This document shows, piece after piece, positions 39,518 through 46,779 of a stretch of DNA of 46,779 nt. Source of the DNA: DASWKG01 sp036396755. Its GTDB lineage: Bacteria; Actinomycetota; UBA4738; CALAEC01. The notes beneath the pieces were generated by a model, which worked only from the letters and a program-made list of their open reading frames with translations, did no database searches and was not told the DNA's origin. Each line of letters starts with the position of its first letter. Position 1 is the stretch's first letter. Where the stretch lies: NCBI GenBank assembly GCA_036396755.1, contig DASWKG010000031.1, positions 1 to 46,779 of the forward strand. Direction: 5' to 3'. A program made the position numbers and the translations under genes.

Positions 39518-40083
39518 GGCGGGCGGCCCGGGCCGCGCTCCTCGCGGCCGGCGCCCTGGCGGTCGCGGAGACCACCCGTGCCGGCCGCGGGCGCGCCCTC
39601 GACGATCGCCTCTTCGCCTGGGCGAATTCCCGCGGGCGCCCCGCGCTCGATCGCGTGTTCACGGGCGTGACCGAGCTGGGGTCGCTGTACGCGTCGCTGG
39701 GCGCGGGGGCGACGCTGGCGCTCGCGGGGCGCCGTCGCGAGGCGGCTCGAGCGGTCGTCGCGGCCACCGCGACCTGGGGCCTGGGCCAGGCACTGAAGAA
39801 GGCGTTCCGGCGCCCCCGGCCCTACGAGACCGAGAACCCGCTGCGGCTCCTCATCGCCCGGCCGCGCGGGACCTCCTGGCCGAGCAGTCATCCCGCCGTG
39901 CTGACCACCTTCGTGACCGTCGCGGCCCGGGACCTCGGGCTCTCGTCGAAGGGTCGCGGGGCCGTCCTGGGCCTGGGCCTCGCGGTCGCGGCCTCCCGCG
40001 TGTACCTCGGGGTCCACTACCCGTCGGACGTCGTCGGTGGCGTGCTGCTCGGTCGCGCGGTCGCCGACCTCGTGGCTGAGTAA
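39514..40083 (+). CDS. PAP2-family membrane phosphatase
   Basis: 189 residues from GTG 39514 (GTGA overlap). The three-part PAP2 signature is complete: KKAFRRPRP (motif 1, K-x6-RP), PSSHPA (motif 2) and SRVYLGVHYPSDVVGG (motif 3, SR-x5-H-x3-D). Membrane segments lie between them. Likely substrates are phosphatidate or polyprenyl diphosphates at the outer membrane face. lgt begins 1 nt after its stop. Confidence 0.93.
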   Translation: MRRAARAALLAAGALAVAETTRAGRGRALDDRLFAWANSRGRPALDRVFTGVTELGSLYASLGAGATLALAGRRREAARAVVAATATWGLGQALKKAFRRPRPYETENPLRLLIARPRGTSWPSSHPAVLTTFVTVAARDLGLSSKGRGAVLGLGLAVAASRVYLGVHYPSDVVGGVLLGRAVADLVAE

Positions 40084-40084
40084 G

Positions 40085-41218
40085 ATGCCGGGCGTGGACA
40101 TCGTCGCGCTCGTCGGCTGGCCCATCCTCGATCGCATCGAGCTGGGACCGCTCTCCATCTCGCCGCACGGCATCGGGATCGCGATCGGCTACCTGCTCGG
40201 CTCCTGGTGGATGCTGCGCGAGGGCCCGAAGCGGGGTGTGAAGGACGAGCACGTCGGGACGATCGTGCTGTGGGCCCTCATCGGCGCGATCATCGGCGCC
40301 CGCGGCTTCTACGTGCTGGGCCACGTCGGCGATTTCGACTCGGTCGCCGACATGCTGGCCGTGTGGCGCGGCGGTATCAGCCTGATCGGCGGCATCCTCG
40401 GCGCGATGATCGTGGCCTACCCGATCATGCGCCGGTACCACTACCGCTTCGCGCAGGTGATGGACTCCGGCGCCGTCGGGCTGGCGTTCGGCATCGGTGT
40501 CGGCCGCATCGGCGACCTCATCATCGGAGACCACCTCGGAAAGCCGACGAGCTTCTTCCTCGGCTGGGCGTTCAAGGGCGGCGACCTGCCCGGGCCCTGG
40601 GCCGAGGTGGCGCCCGGCGTGTGGGAGGCGGCGCTGCCGCGCGGGTTCAGCGAGCGGCTCACCGAGGGCGGCGCGACCCTCTTCGACTCGGCGCGGAACG
40701 TGGTGCAGCAGGGCCCCGGCATCCATCAGACGGCGCTCTACGACATGCTGATCGCCCTGGGGCTGTTCGCGTTCCTCTACTGGCTCTCGCGCAAGCCTCG
40801 GCGCGAGGGCGTCCTCATCGCGACCTTCGCCGTCTGGTACGGCGCCGGGCGGGTGCTCACCGACTTCCTGCGCATCGACAAGACGTGGCTCTTCGGCCTG
40901 ACGGGAAGCCAGTGGACGGCGATCGGGGCGATCACCCTCGGGCTGGGCACGCTGGCGTGGTTCGCGATCCGACCGAAACCCGAGCCCGAGCCGGTCCCGG
41001 TCGGCGGGCCCGGTGAGGACGCTTCCCTCGCCGCGACCCCGACGACGAGCTTCACCCCGCCGGCCGAGCCGGCAACGCCGCCGGCCGAGCCGGCGCCGGG
41101 CGTCCCGCCGGCGCCGTTCCCGGGCGTCCCGCTCTCGATCCCGCCGGAACCAAAGCCGGAGGAGCCGGAGGACGCCGACGGCCGCGAGGGGCCTAGCTCG
41201 ACCGAGCCTGGAGCTTGA
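40085..41218 (+). CDS. lgt: Prolipoprotein diacylglyceryl transferase homologue with altered active site
   Basis: 377 residues. About seven membrane segments follow the Lgt pattern: SPHGIGIAIGYLLG, VWRGGISLIGGILGA, the Lgt signature region GIGVGRIGDLIIGDHLG, HQTALYDMLIALG and WYGAGRVLTDFLR. Compared with E. coli Lgt, the signature Arg143 and Arg239 are kept, but Tyr26 reads His, His103 reads Ile, Asn146 reads Asp and Glu151 reads Asp. The last ~75 residues are a Pro/Glu-rich tail absent from most Lgt proteins. It may still transfer diacylglycerol to lipobox Cys, or have diverged to another acceptor. Confidence 0.85.
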   Translation: MPGVDIVALVGWPILDRIELGPLSISPHGIGIAIGYLLGSWWMLREGPKRGVKDEHVGTIVLWALIGAIIGARGFYVLGHVGDFDSVADMLAVWRGGISLIGGILGAMIVAYPIMRRYHYRFAQVMDSGAVGLAFGIGVGRIGDLIIGDHLGKPTSFFLGWAFKGGDLPGPWAEVAPGVWEAALPRGFSERLTEGGATLFDSARNVVQQGPGIHQTALYDMLIALGLFAFLYWLSRKPRREGVLIATFAVWYGAGRVLTDFLRIDKTWLFGLTGSQWTAIGAITLGLGTLAWFAIRPKPEPEPVPVGGPGEDASLAATPTTSFTPPAEPATPPAEPAPGVPPAPFPGVPLSIPPEPKPEEPEDADGREGPSSTEPGA

Positions 41219-42299
41219 GCGCGCGGCCGAGCGGGCTCTTCGCCCGCCGCGCCACCTCGGAGGCGATCGACCGGAAGGCCTGACCGGCGGGGGAGTCGGG
41301 ATCGCTCACCACGATCGGCGTCCCGCCGTCGCCACCCTCCCGCATCGAGACCTGCATCGGCACGGAGCCGAGGAGCGGGACGCCGAGGGCCTCGGCGGCC
41401 GCGTGGCCGCCGCCCGACCCGAACAGGTCGGTGACCTCGCCGCAGTGCGGGCAGACGAAGCCGGCCATGTTCTCGACCACGCCGAGCACCTGCAGCTTGA
41501 TGTTGGGATGCTGGGCCATGCGCCCGGCGCGCTCCGCCACCGAGCGCGCCGCGTCCTGGGGCGTCGTCACCACCAGCATCGAGCCGCGGGGGATGAACGA
41601 GGCGAGCGAGATCGAGACGTCGCCGGTCCCGGGGGGAAGGTCCACGAACAGGAAGTCGAGGTCGCCCCAGAACACGTCACCGAGGAACTGCTGGATCGCC
41701 TTGTGGAGCATCGGGCCGCGCCAGATGATCGGCGTATCGTCGGAGACGAAGAACGCCATGGACATGATGCGCACGCCGTGCGCCTCGAGGGGGAGGATCA
41801 TGTCGTTCCAGCCGACCGGCTGGCCCGACACGCCCATCATCCCCGGGATCGAGAACCCGTAGACGTCGGCGTCCATGATGCCGACCCGGTGGCCTTCGGC
41901 GGCGAGCGCGGCGGCCACGTTCGCGGTGACGCTCGACTTCCCGACGCCGCCCTTGCCCGACGCCACCGCGATCACCTCGGTGTCGCCCTCGGCGAGGAAG
42001 GTGCTCGAGCCGCCCGTCTGCCGCAGCTCGGTCGCGAGTTGGTCGCGCGTCTCGTCGGACATGTCCTGGAATCCCACGACGAGGCGCTCGATGCCGGCGA
42101 CGCCGGCGAGTGACTCCTGGATCGCGTCGCCCATGCGGCGCTCGCGCTCGGTTCCGGGGAACGGGAGGAACACGCGGATGCGGACGGTGCCGCCCTCGAC
42201 GTCGACGCTCTCGAGGAGGCCGAGCTCGCCGATGGGCTTTCCGATCTCGGGGTCGCGGACCCCCTCGAGGACCTCCCGGAGCTGCTGCTCGTCGATCAC
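41193..42299 (-). CDS. mrp: Mrp/ApbC-family iron-sulfur cluster carrier ATPase
   Basis: 368 residues from GTG 42299. An N-terminal MIP18/DUF59 domain (LEGVRDPEIGKPIGELGLLE) precedes the P-loop NTPase with deviant Walker A, VASGKGGVGKSSVTANVAAA. DADVYGFSIPGMMG, DLPPGTGDVSISL and the cluster-binding CxxC in GFVCPHCGEVTDLFG follow. It loads or transfers Fe-S clusters to apoproteins. The 3' end overlaps lgt convergently by 26 bp. A TACTAT -10 element lies 7 nt before the GTG with no ribosome site, pointing to a leaderless mRNA. Confidence 0.94.
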   Translation of the reverse strand: MIDEQQLREVLEGVRDPEIGKPIGELGLLESVDVEGGTVRIRVFLPFPGTERERRMGDAIQESLAGVAGIERLVVGFQDMSDETRDQLATELRQTGGSSTFLAEGDTEVIAVASGKGGVGKSSVTANVAAALAAEGHRVGIMDADVYGFSIPGMMGVSGQPVGWNDMILPLEAHGVRIMSMAFFVSDDTPIIWRGPMLHKAIQQFLGDVFWGDLDFLFVDLPPGTGDVSISLASFIPRGSMLVVTTPQDAARSVAERAGRMAQHPNIKLQVLGVVENMAGFVCPHCGEVTDLFGSGGGHAAAEALGVPLLGSVPMQVSMREGGDGGTPIVVSDPDSPAGQAFRSIASEVARRAKSPLGRALKLQARSS

Positions 42300-42306
42300 G
42301 GGCGCA

Positions 42307-42312
42307 ATAGTA
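42307..42312 (-). promoter_or_regulatory. Leaderless -10 element of mrp
   Basis: TACTAT on the minus strand, 7 nt before GTG 42299, the best consensus match among the leaderless promoters. It lies 41 bp upstream of the divergent regulator gene, which could control it. Confidence 0.55.
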
Positions 42313-42347
42313 TCTGTGAACGGGACGGCTCGAACGGCGGGAGGATC

Positions 42348-43031
42348 GTGGTCGAGACGAAGACGATCGAGATCCACAAGGCGCTCGCCGACGACACGCG
42401 CTTCCGCCTGTACCGCTACCTCAAGCTGATCGACCGGCCGGTCTCGGTCCGAGAGATGTCGCGCCGGCTCACCCTCCACCAGAACACGATCCGCCCGCAC
42501 CTCCGTCGTCTCGAGGAGGCCGGCCTCGTCCGGCGGGAGGCGCGCAGGCCGTCGGGGGTGGGCCGTCCGCAGGTCCTCTACTCCGCGCTCGAGCCCGAGC
42601 GCGACGAGGGCCGAGGCCTGCGACTGCTCGCCGACATGCTCTGCGGCATCGTCCGCGGCCCGCGCGAGCTGGAGCGGGCCCGGGCGCTCGCGCGCGAGTG
42701 GGGCGCCTATCTCGTGTCGCAGGGCGGGCCCAAGCCGGGCGCGCGGCTGCCGGACCGGGCCAACCTCGCGGCGCTGCAGGTCGCGATGGCGCGAGCCGGG
42801 TTCGACCCGCGCTTCCGCCGGTCGGGGAGATCGGTCGAGGTCACGCTCCGCGACTGCCCCTTCCGCGAGATGGCCGAGGACCACCGCGAGCTGGTCTGCA
42901 CCCTCCATGGCGGCCTCCTCGAGGGCATGCTCGGCGGCCTCCAGCCGCCCCTCGCGCTGAAGGAGCTGAAGCCCTTCGTCGAGCGAACGGTCTGCCGCCT
43001 CCGAGCCGCCCCCCCCGGCAAGCGCCCATGA
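42348..43031 (+). CDS. Helix-turn-helix regulator with C-terminal Cys cluster (SufR-like)
   Basis: 227 residues from GTG 42348 (GGGAGG upstream). A winged helix (KALADDTRFRLYRYLKLIDR; REMSRRLTLHQNTIRPHLRR; RPSGVGRPQVLYS) is followed by a domain with a Cys set at RDCPFREMAEDHRELVC (C-x13-C) and a further Cys in ERTVCRLRA, with one more in DMLCGIV. SufR-type regulators sense Fe-S clusters with a comparable Cys arrangement. Its divergent neighbour is an Fe-S carrier gene, which fits such a role. It overlaps the sigma factor gene (ATGA). Confidence 0.78.
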   Translation: MVETKTIEIHKALADDTRFRLYRYLKLIDRPVSVREMSRRLTLHQNTIRPHLRRLEEAGLVRREARRPSGVGRPQVLYSALEPERDEGRGLRLLADMLCGIVRGPRELERARALAREWGAYLVSQGGPKPGARLPDRANLAALQVAMARAGFDPRFRRSGRSVEVTLRDCPFREMAEDHRELVCTLHGGLLEGMLGGLQPPLALKELKPFVERTVCRLRAAPPGKRP

Positions 43032-43666
43032 CCGGCAATCCGCGCGGACGCACGGCGCGTATCACGGGTGAGGAGGCGTCGGCGCCGATGATCGAGTACC
43101 CGGAGGGGCCGCTTCAGCCGCAGGTCGAGCGCGACCTGATGCGCCGGCTCGCCTCCGGCGAGGAGGAGGCGCTGCGGATCCTCTACGCGCGCTTCGGCCG
43201 CGTGATCTTCGGGCTCGGGCTCCGGATGCTCGGCACGCCCGAGTCGGCCGAGGAGCTGACCCAGGACGTGTTCGTCGCGGCATGGCGGAAGGCGGCTCGG
43301 TACGACCCGAGCCGAGGAAGGCTCTCGACCTGGCTCATGGTGATCGCCCACAACCTGTGCGTGGACCGGCTGCGACGAGACTCCCGCCGCGCGGTGGTCG
43401 CGATCGACGACCTCGACGACCTGCTCGTCGGCGCCACCAGCGGCGAGGACGCGGAGTCGACCCTGCTCGACCGCGACGCGGCCCGCCGGCTCCTCGGGTG
43501 CCTCTCGGTCCCCGAGCAGCGGCTGCTCCTGCTCGCCTACTACCGGGGCTGGACGGCCCGGGAGATCTCCGAGGCCGACCGCGTCCCGCTCGGCACGGTG
43601 AAGACGAGGATGCGGACCGCGCTGATCAAGATCCGCCGCGTCCACGAGCTGAAGGGGCGTCCGTGA
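43028..43666 (+). CDS. ECF RNA polymerase sigma factor
   Basis: 212 residues from ATG 43028. Region 2 is clear (LMRRLASGEEEALRILYARF; SAEELTQDVFVAAWRKAARY; STWLMVIAHNLCVDRLRRDS). A linker follows, then region 4 (CLSVPEQRLLLLAYYRGWTA; REISEADRVPLGTVKTRMRT). It directs RNA polymerase to a small stress-type regulon and should be held by the anti-sigma factor encoded directly downstream with a GTGA overlap. Confidence 0.94.
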   Translation: MTGNPRGRTARITGEEASAPMIEYPEGPLQPQVERDLMRRLASGEEEALRILYARFGRVIFGLGLRMLGTPESAEELTQDVFVAAWRKAARYDPSRGRLSTWLMVIAHNLCVDRLRRDSRRAVVAIDDLDDLLVGATSGEDAESTLLDRDAARRLLGCLSVPEQRLLLLAYYRGWTAREISEADRVPLGTVKTRMRTALIKIRRVHELKGRP

Positions 43667-44400
43667 CCTGCGCAGAGGTTCGCGACCGCCTCGTCGAGCA
43701 CGTGCTGGGAACCGCCTCGCCGGCGGACCGGCACGCCGTCGACGAGCACCTGCTCTGGTGCGCAGGCTGTCGCCACGAGGCGATGGGCCTCGCGGAGAGC
43801 GCCTCGGTGCTCGGCCATGCCGCCGGGCCCGCCGATCCGCCACCGGGGCTCGGCGACCGCGTGGCGTCGGCCGTCGGCGCCGCGTCTGGCCGCCGCCGCC
43901 GCTCCCGCGCCGGCGTGCTCGCCGCGGTCCTGGCCGCGTTCCTCGTCGTGGGGACCGCCGGGTGGGGGACCGTCATGGCCGGCCGTGCCCAGCGGCTCGA
44001 GGGCGCCGCCCAGGCCGCCCGTGACGACGCCGAGCAAGCGGCACGGGAGTTCGCCAAGGTCGCGCGAGACATCGTCGGCGGCAGGCATGTCTCCGAGGCG
44101 GTCCTGCGGTCGGAGTCCGGCACGCGCAGCGGGCTGGCGCTCGTCCTGGATTTGACCGAGGGCGCCATCACCGATCGCGTGCTGGTGATCGCCGGGGGTC
44201 TTCCCGAGCGCGGCGCCCCCTACCGCGCGCGGGTCGTCGTGTCGGGTGTGTCACTGACGGTCGGCGAGATGAGCAGCGCGCTGATGGACAAGAGCCTCGC
44301 GGCGTACCGATTCCTCCCCGGTGGAACCAGCGGCTACGACGTGGCGGAGGTCGTCGACGCCTCCGGCCGCGTGGTCCTCAGCGGCCGCTTCACCGGCTGA
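43663..44400 (+). CDS. Membrane anti-sigma factor with ZAS domain
   Basis: 245 residues from GTG 43663. The N-terminal zinc-associated anti-sigma motif H-x3-C-x2-C is present (DEHLLWCAGCRHEA). A single membrane segment (about 78-100, RSRAGVLAAVLAAFLVVGTA) separates it from an external RskA-like domain with a short coiled stretch (AAQAARDDAEQAAREFAKVA) and a beta-rich end. It should sequester the adjacent ECF sigma factor until an outside signal or a redox change at the zinc site releases it. Confidence 0.92.
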   Translation: MTCAEVRDRLVEHVLGTASPADRHAVDEHLLWCAGCRHEAMGLAESASVLGHAAGPADPPPGLGDRVASAVGAASGRRRRSRAGVLAAVLAAFLVVGTAGWGTVMAGRAQRLEGAAQAARDDAEQAAREFAKVARDIVGGRHVSEAVLRSESGTRSGLALVLDLTEGAITDRVLVIAGGLPERGAPYRARVVVSGVSLTVGEMSSALMDKSLAAYRFLPGGTSGYDVAEVVDASGRVVLSGRFTG

Positions 44401-44421
44401 ACCGGAGGTTCGAGTCCCGGC

Positions 44422-44427
44422 TATGAT
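44422..44427 (+). promoter_or_regulatory. Leaderless -10 element of the nucleotidyltransferase gene
   Basis: TATGAT, near consensus, 6 nt before ATG 44434. There is no ribosome-binding site in the gap after the anti-sigma gene. Confidence 0.55.
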
Positions 44428-44433
44428 GCGAGC

Positions 44434-45783
44434 ATGTCCGGTGTGTCCGATGTCGTTGGCATCGGCCTGGCGGGCGGGGAGGGCCTGCGCGCGCGGCCTC
44501 TCACGCTGAAGGCGCCGGGCTACCTTCGCTCGAAGGCGGCCATGGCGTTCCTCGGCCGCCGCCTGATCAACTGGGTCGTCTCGATCCTGTCCGCGGAGGG
44601 CATCAAGGAGTACGGCATCATCGCGCACGGGAAGGAGAACCGGTACCAGACGAAGGTCCTCCTGCGCTACGGCGAGGAGCTGGGGGTCGACGTGCGCTAC
44701 TCGCCGGTGAAGTTCGACCAGCTCAACCGTGGCAGCGCCGACTCGACGCTCCGGATGCTCGACTACTGGGACATCCGCCGCCCGTCCCTCGTGTTCCCAA
44801 CCGACTCCATCATCGACTTCGATCTGGAGCCGATGCTCCACCAGCACCTCGAGACGGAGGCCGTCGTCACGATCGCCGCCATGACCCGGGCGCCGGCCGA
44901 GGTCGCCGAGAAGTACGGCGTGATGCTCACGAACCCCGACCGCCGGGTCCTCGAGTTCGTCGAGAAGCCGACGCTCGCCGACCTCCGCGACTACTTCGAG
45001 GTGCGCAGCCACGATGAGTTCGACCGCCTCCCGCTCCTCACGAACGCCGGGTTCTACCTCGTCGACGCCGACGCGCTGCGGAGGATCGAGCACCAGCACG
45101 CGATCGAGTCGCTCCGTCGGGCGCGGCTCGACTTCGGGAAGGACCTCCTCCCCTGGCTCGTCGGCAACGGCCACACGGTGTACGCACACGCGGTCCGGCG
45201 GATCGGTGACCTCGGGAACGTGCGCGACTACGTCGAGACCGGCGTCGACGTCCTGCAGGGCCGCTTCCAGTCGGCCGTCCGCCTGATGGGCCCGCCCTAC
45301 GATCCCGAACGGTACCTGTGGATCGAGCCCGAGTCGCTGCAGCTCCGCGACGACGCCGCGGGGACGACGCTCCAGGAGAAGCTCGCCGACGGGTCGGTCA
45401 CCATCGGGCCCGGCGTGCGGATCGGGCGCTACTGCGAGATCGGGCCCGGCGTCACGATCGTGGAGTCGAACCTCGACGACGACATCGAGGTCCGTGCCGG
45501 CGCCACCATCGAGCGCTCGATGGTGCGCGACGGCGCGATCATCGGCGCCTCGGCGACGGTCCGGAATTCGGTGATCGGCTCGATGAGCGAGGTCCGGTCG
45601 CTGCCCGACCGTCCCACGGTCCTCGAGGACTTCGTGGCCCTCGGCGACGAGGTCATCGTGCACCCGGGGGCGAAGCTCGCGGGCGAGGTGAACGTCTACC
45701 CGCGGCTGAAGGTCCCCGCCGGCGTCCGGGTCCCCCCCGGCAAGACGCTGACGAGCGCCCAGGACATCCTCGACTGCCTTTGA
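44434..45783 (+). CDS. Sugar-phosphate nucleotidyltransferase with left-handed beta-helix tail
   Basis: 449 residues. The N-terminal nucleotidyltransferase signature is LAGGEGLRARPLTLKAPGYL, then RSKAAMAFLGRRLINW. VFPTDSIIDFD gives the metal-binding Asp region and VEKPT is typical of GlgC/GMP-PP-type enzymes. The C-terminal third has hexapeptide repeats (VTIGPGVRIGRYCEIGPGVT; SMVRDGAIIGASATVRNSVI). It activates a sugar phosphate with NTP; which sugar is not clear. The next start overlaps its stop (TTGA). Confidence 0.88.
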   Translation: MSGVSDVVGIGLAGGEGLRARPLTLKAPGYLRSKAAMAFLGRRLINWVVSILSAEGIKEYGIIAHGKENRYQTKVLLRYGEELGVDVRYSPVKFDQLNRGSADSTLRMLDYWDIRRPSLVFPTDSIIDFDLEPMLHQHLETEAVVTIAAMTRAPAEVAEKYGVMLTNPDRRVLEFVEKPTLADLRDYFEVRSHDEFDRLPLLTNAGFYLVDADALRRIEHQHAIESLRRARLDFGKDLLPWLVGNGHTVYAHAVRRIGDLGNVRDYVETGVDVLQGRFQSAVRLMGPPYDPERYLWIEPESLQLRDDAAGTTLQEKLADGSVTIGPGVRIGRYCEIGPGVTIVESNLDDDIEVRAGATIERSMVRDGAIIGASATVRNSVIGSMSEVRSLPDRPTVLEDFVALGDEVIVHPGAKLAGEVNVYPRLKVPAGVRVPPGKTLTSAQDILDCL

Positions 45784-46779
45784 AGGTCGGGCTCGCGCTT
45801 CCGCACTACGACTTCTCGTCTCCCGACGGGAAGCCGGTCACGTGGGCGTCGCTCGCCGGGTGGGCGCGGCGCGCCGAGGAGCTGGGGTTCGACTCGGTCT
45901 GGGTGTCCGACCACTTCTTCCTCTCGCTCGCGCGGTACGGGGGCCCGGACGCGCCGGCGGGCACGCCGGAGGCGCTGACCGCACTGGCCGCGCTGGCCCA
46001 GGCGACGGAGCGGGTGCGGCTCGGCTCGCTCGTGCTCTGCGCGGGGTTCCGGCACCCGGCGCTCGTCGCGAAGTCGGCCACGGTGATCGACCTGCTCTCG
46101 GGCGGCCGGCTCGATCTCGGGATCGGCGCCGGCTGGTACGAGGACGAGTACCGCGCGCTCGGGTACCGCTTCCCCCCGCTCGGGGAGCGGTTCGAGGTGC
46201 TGGAGGAGAGCGTGCGCGTGCTCCGGCTCCTGTGGTCGGAGGAGCCGGCCACCTGGAACGGCCGGCACTTCTCGCTCTCGGGCGCCTCCAACCATCCACG
46301 GCCGGCGCAGGACGCGGGCCCGCCGATCTGGATCGGCGGGAAGGGCGGGCCGCGGCTCCTCCGGCTGGTCGCGCGGGAGGCCGACGGTTGGAACACGGTA
46401 TGGGCCTGGACCCTCGAGGACTACGCGGCGCGAGCGGCGGCCCTCGACGCGGCGTGCGCCGAGGCCGGAAGGGACCCCGCCACCGTCCGCCGGTCGGTGG
46501 GCCTCTCCACCCTCGTCGGCGACGACGAGGCCGACCTCGCCGGGCGCTTCCGCGCCCTGCAGGCCTGGACGCCCGGCGGGGCGCTCGACGGGGCCTCGCC
46601 GGGGGACTGGGGCCGCGACAAGCTGGTGGGGACCGCCGAGCAGGTCCTCGAGCGCCTCGAGGGCTTCGCCGCCCTTGGGGTCGAGGAGGTCATCACGTCC
46701 TTCGCGTCGGTGCCGTTCGCGGTCCACGACGAGTCGGCCGTGGAGGCGTTCGCCCGCTCGGTGCTGCCCGGGGCCCGGA
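45780..46779 (+). CDS. LLM-class (F420-type) oxidoreductase, 3' end outside the window
   Basis: The frame is open from TTG 45780 to the window edge (333 codons). The luciferase-like monooxygenase pattern is clear: LKVGLALPHYDF, RAEELGFDSVWVSDHFFLSL, LGSLVLCAGFRHPALVAKSA, DLLSGGRLDLGIGAGWYEDE and PIWIGGKGGPRLLRLVAREA. In actinobacteria this subgroup usually uses F420. TTG is the only start that matches the expected N terminus and is coupled to the previous stop (TTGA). Confidence 0.9.
   Translation, partial: MKVGLALPHYDFSSPDGKPVTWASLAGWARRAEELGFDSVWVSDHFFLSLARYGGPDAPAGTPEALTALAALAQATERVRLGSLVLCAGFRHPALVAKSATVIDLLSGGRLDLGIGAGWYEDEYRALGYRFPPLGERFEVLEESVRVLRLLWSEEPATWNGRHFSLSGASNHPRPAQDAGPPIWIGGKGGPRLLRLVAREADGWNTVWAWTLEDYAARAAALDAACAEAGRDPATVRRSVGLSTLVGDDEADLAGRFRALQAWTPGGALDGASPGDWGRDKLVGTAEQVLERLEGFAALGVEEVITSFASVPFAVHDESAVEAFARSVLPGAR

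Noticed and set aside
44403..44422. GGTTCGAGTCCCGGC resembling a tRNA T-arm
   Set aside because: The flanking stem does not pair well and no acceptor, D or anticodon arms precede it; that sequence codes for the anti-sigma C terminus.

Overview
The window reads as a chromosomal segment of a high-GC Actinomycetota-type bacterium. The evidence is a very high GC content, an F420-type LLM oxidoreductase and an Fno-like gene, tandem GAF-ANTAR proteins, an ECF sigma/ZAS anti-sigma pair, many ATGA/GTGA start-stop overlaps, and a repeated leaderless promoter pattern (TANNNT, 6-7 nt, then the start codon). I see no rRNA, tRNA, IS element, CRISPR array or phage genes. Protein names rest on motif recognition by eye; no search was run.

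Layout. 1-300: the tail of an unidentified gene, a small DUF4177-like protein and a strong hairpin. 291-3410: a secreted M28 aminopeptidase, a membrane-anchored glucose/sorbosone dehydrogenase-like protein and a small ORF behind a double palindromic operator. 3437-7352: the most unusual region, a compact cassette. It holds a tiny precursor-like peptide made of three 12-residue repeats ending in EPTCHV, a terminator-like hairpin, an aldo/keto reductase, a DUF692/MNIO enzyme and a partner protein, with a divergent EgtD-like methyltransferase. I read it as a candidate RiPP pathway acting on Cys (and perhaps His) of the repeated core. 7364-7995: a TetR regulator whose own operator nearly matches the one at 3371-3403.

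8033-17342: transsulfuration enzymes (a gamma-family PLP enzyme and cystathionine beta-synthase) flanking a DUF3592-like membrane protein; a 34-residue Lys-rich protein overlapping an Fno-like reductase; a PAS-GGDEF cyclase; two overlapping GAF-ANTAR genes; and a second dehydrogenase-like protein coupled to hutI. 17343-18948: a drug-efflux-type MFS gene behind two tandem copies of a structured leader RNA, each ending in a full intrinsic terminator. 18949-27378: phenylacetate-degradation genes (aldehyde dehydrogenase, paaA, paaB, paaC, paaD, a paaG-like hydratase and a hotdog thioesterase), interrupted by a collagen-like secreted protein gene with its own promoter and terminator.

27399-36612: a chromate transporter, a TPP riboswitch with cytX, a cupin, leucyl aminopeptidase, a SnoaL-like protein, a methyltransferase, a histidine kinase, a ThDP enzyme and a FlK-like thioesterase. 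36659-41218: a tightly packed operon of membrane and lipid-related genes ending in an lgt homologue with altered active-site residues. 41193-46779: an Mrp Fe-S carrier ATPase, divergent from a Cys-containing helix-turn-helix regulator fused by overlaps to an ECF sigma/anti-sigma pair, then a sugar nucleotidyltransferase and an F420-type LLM oxidoreductase cut by the window edge.
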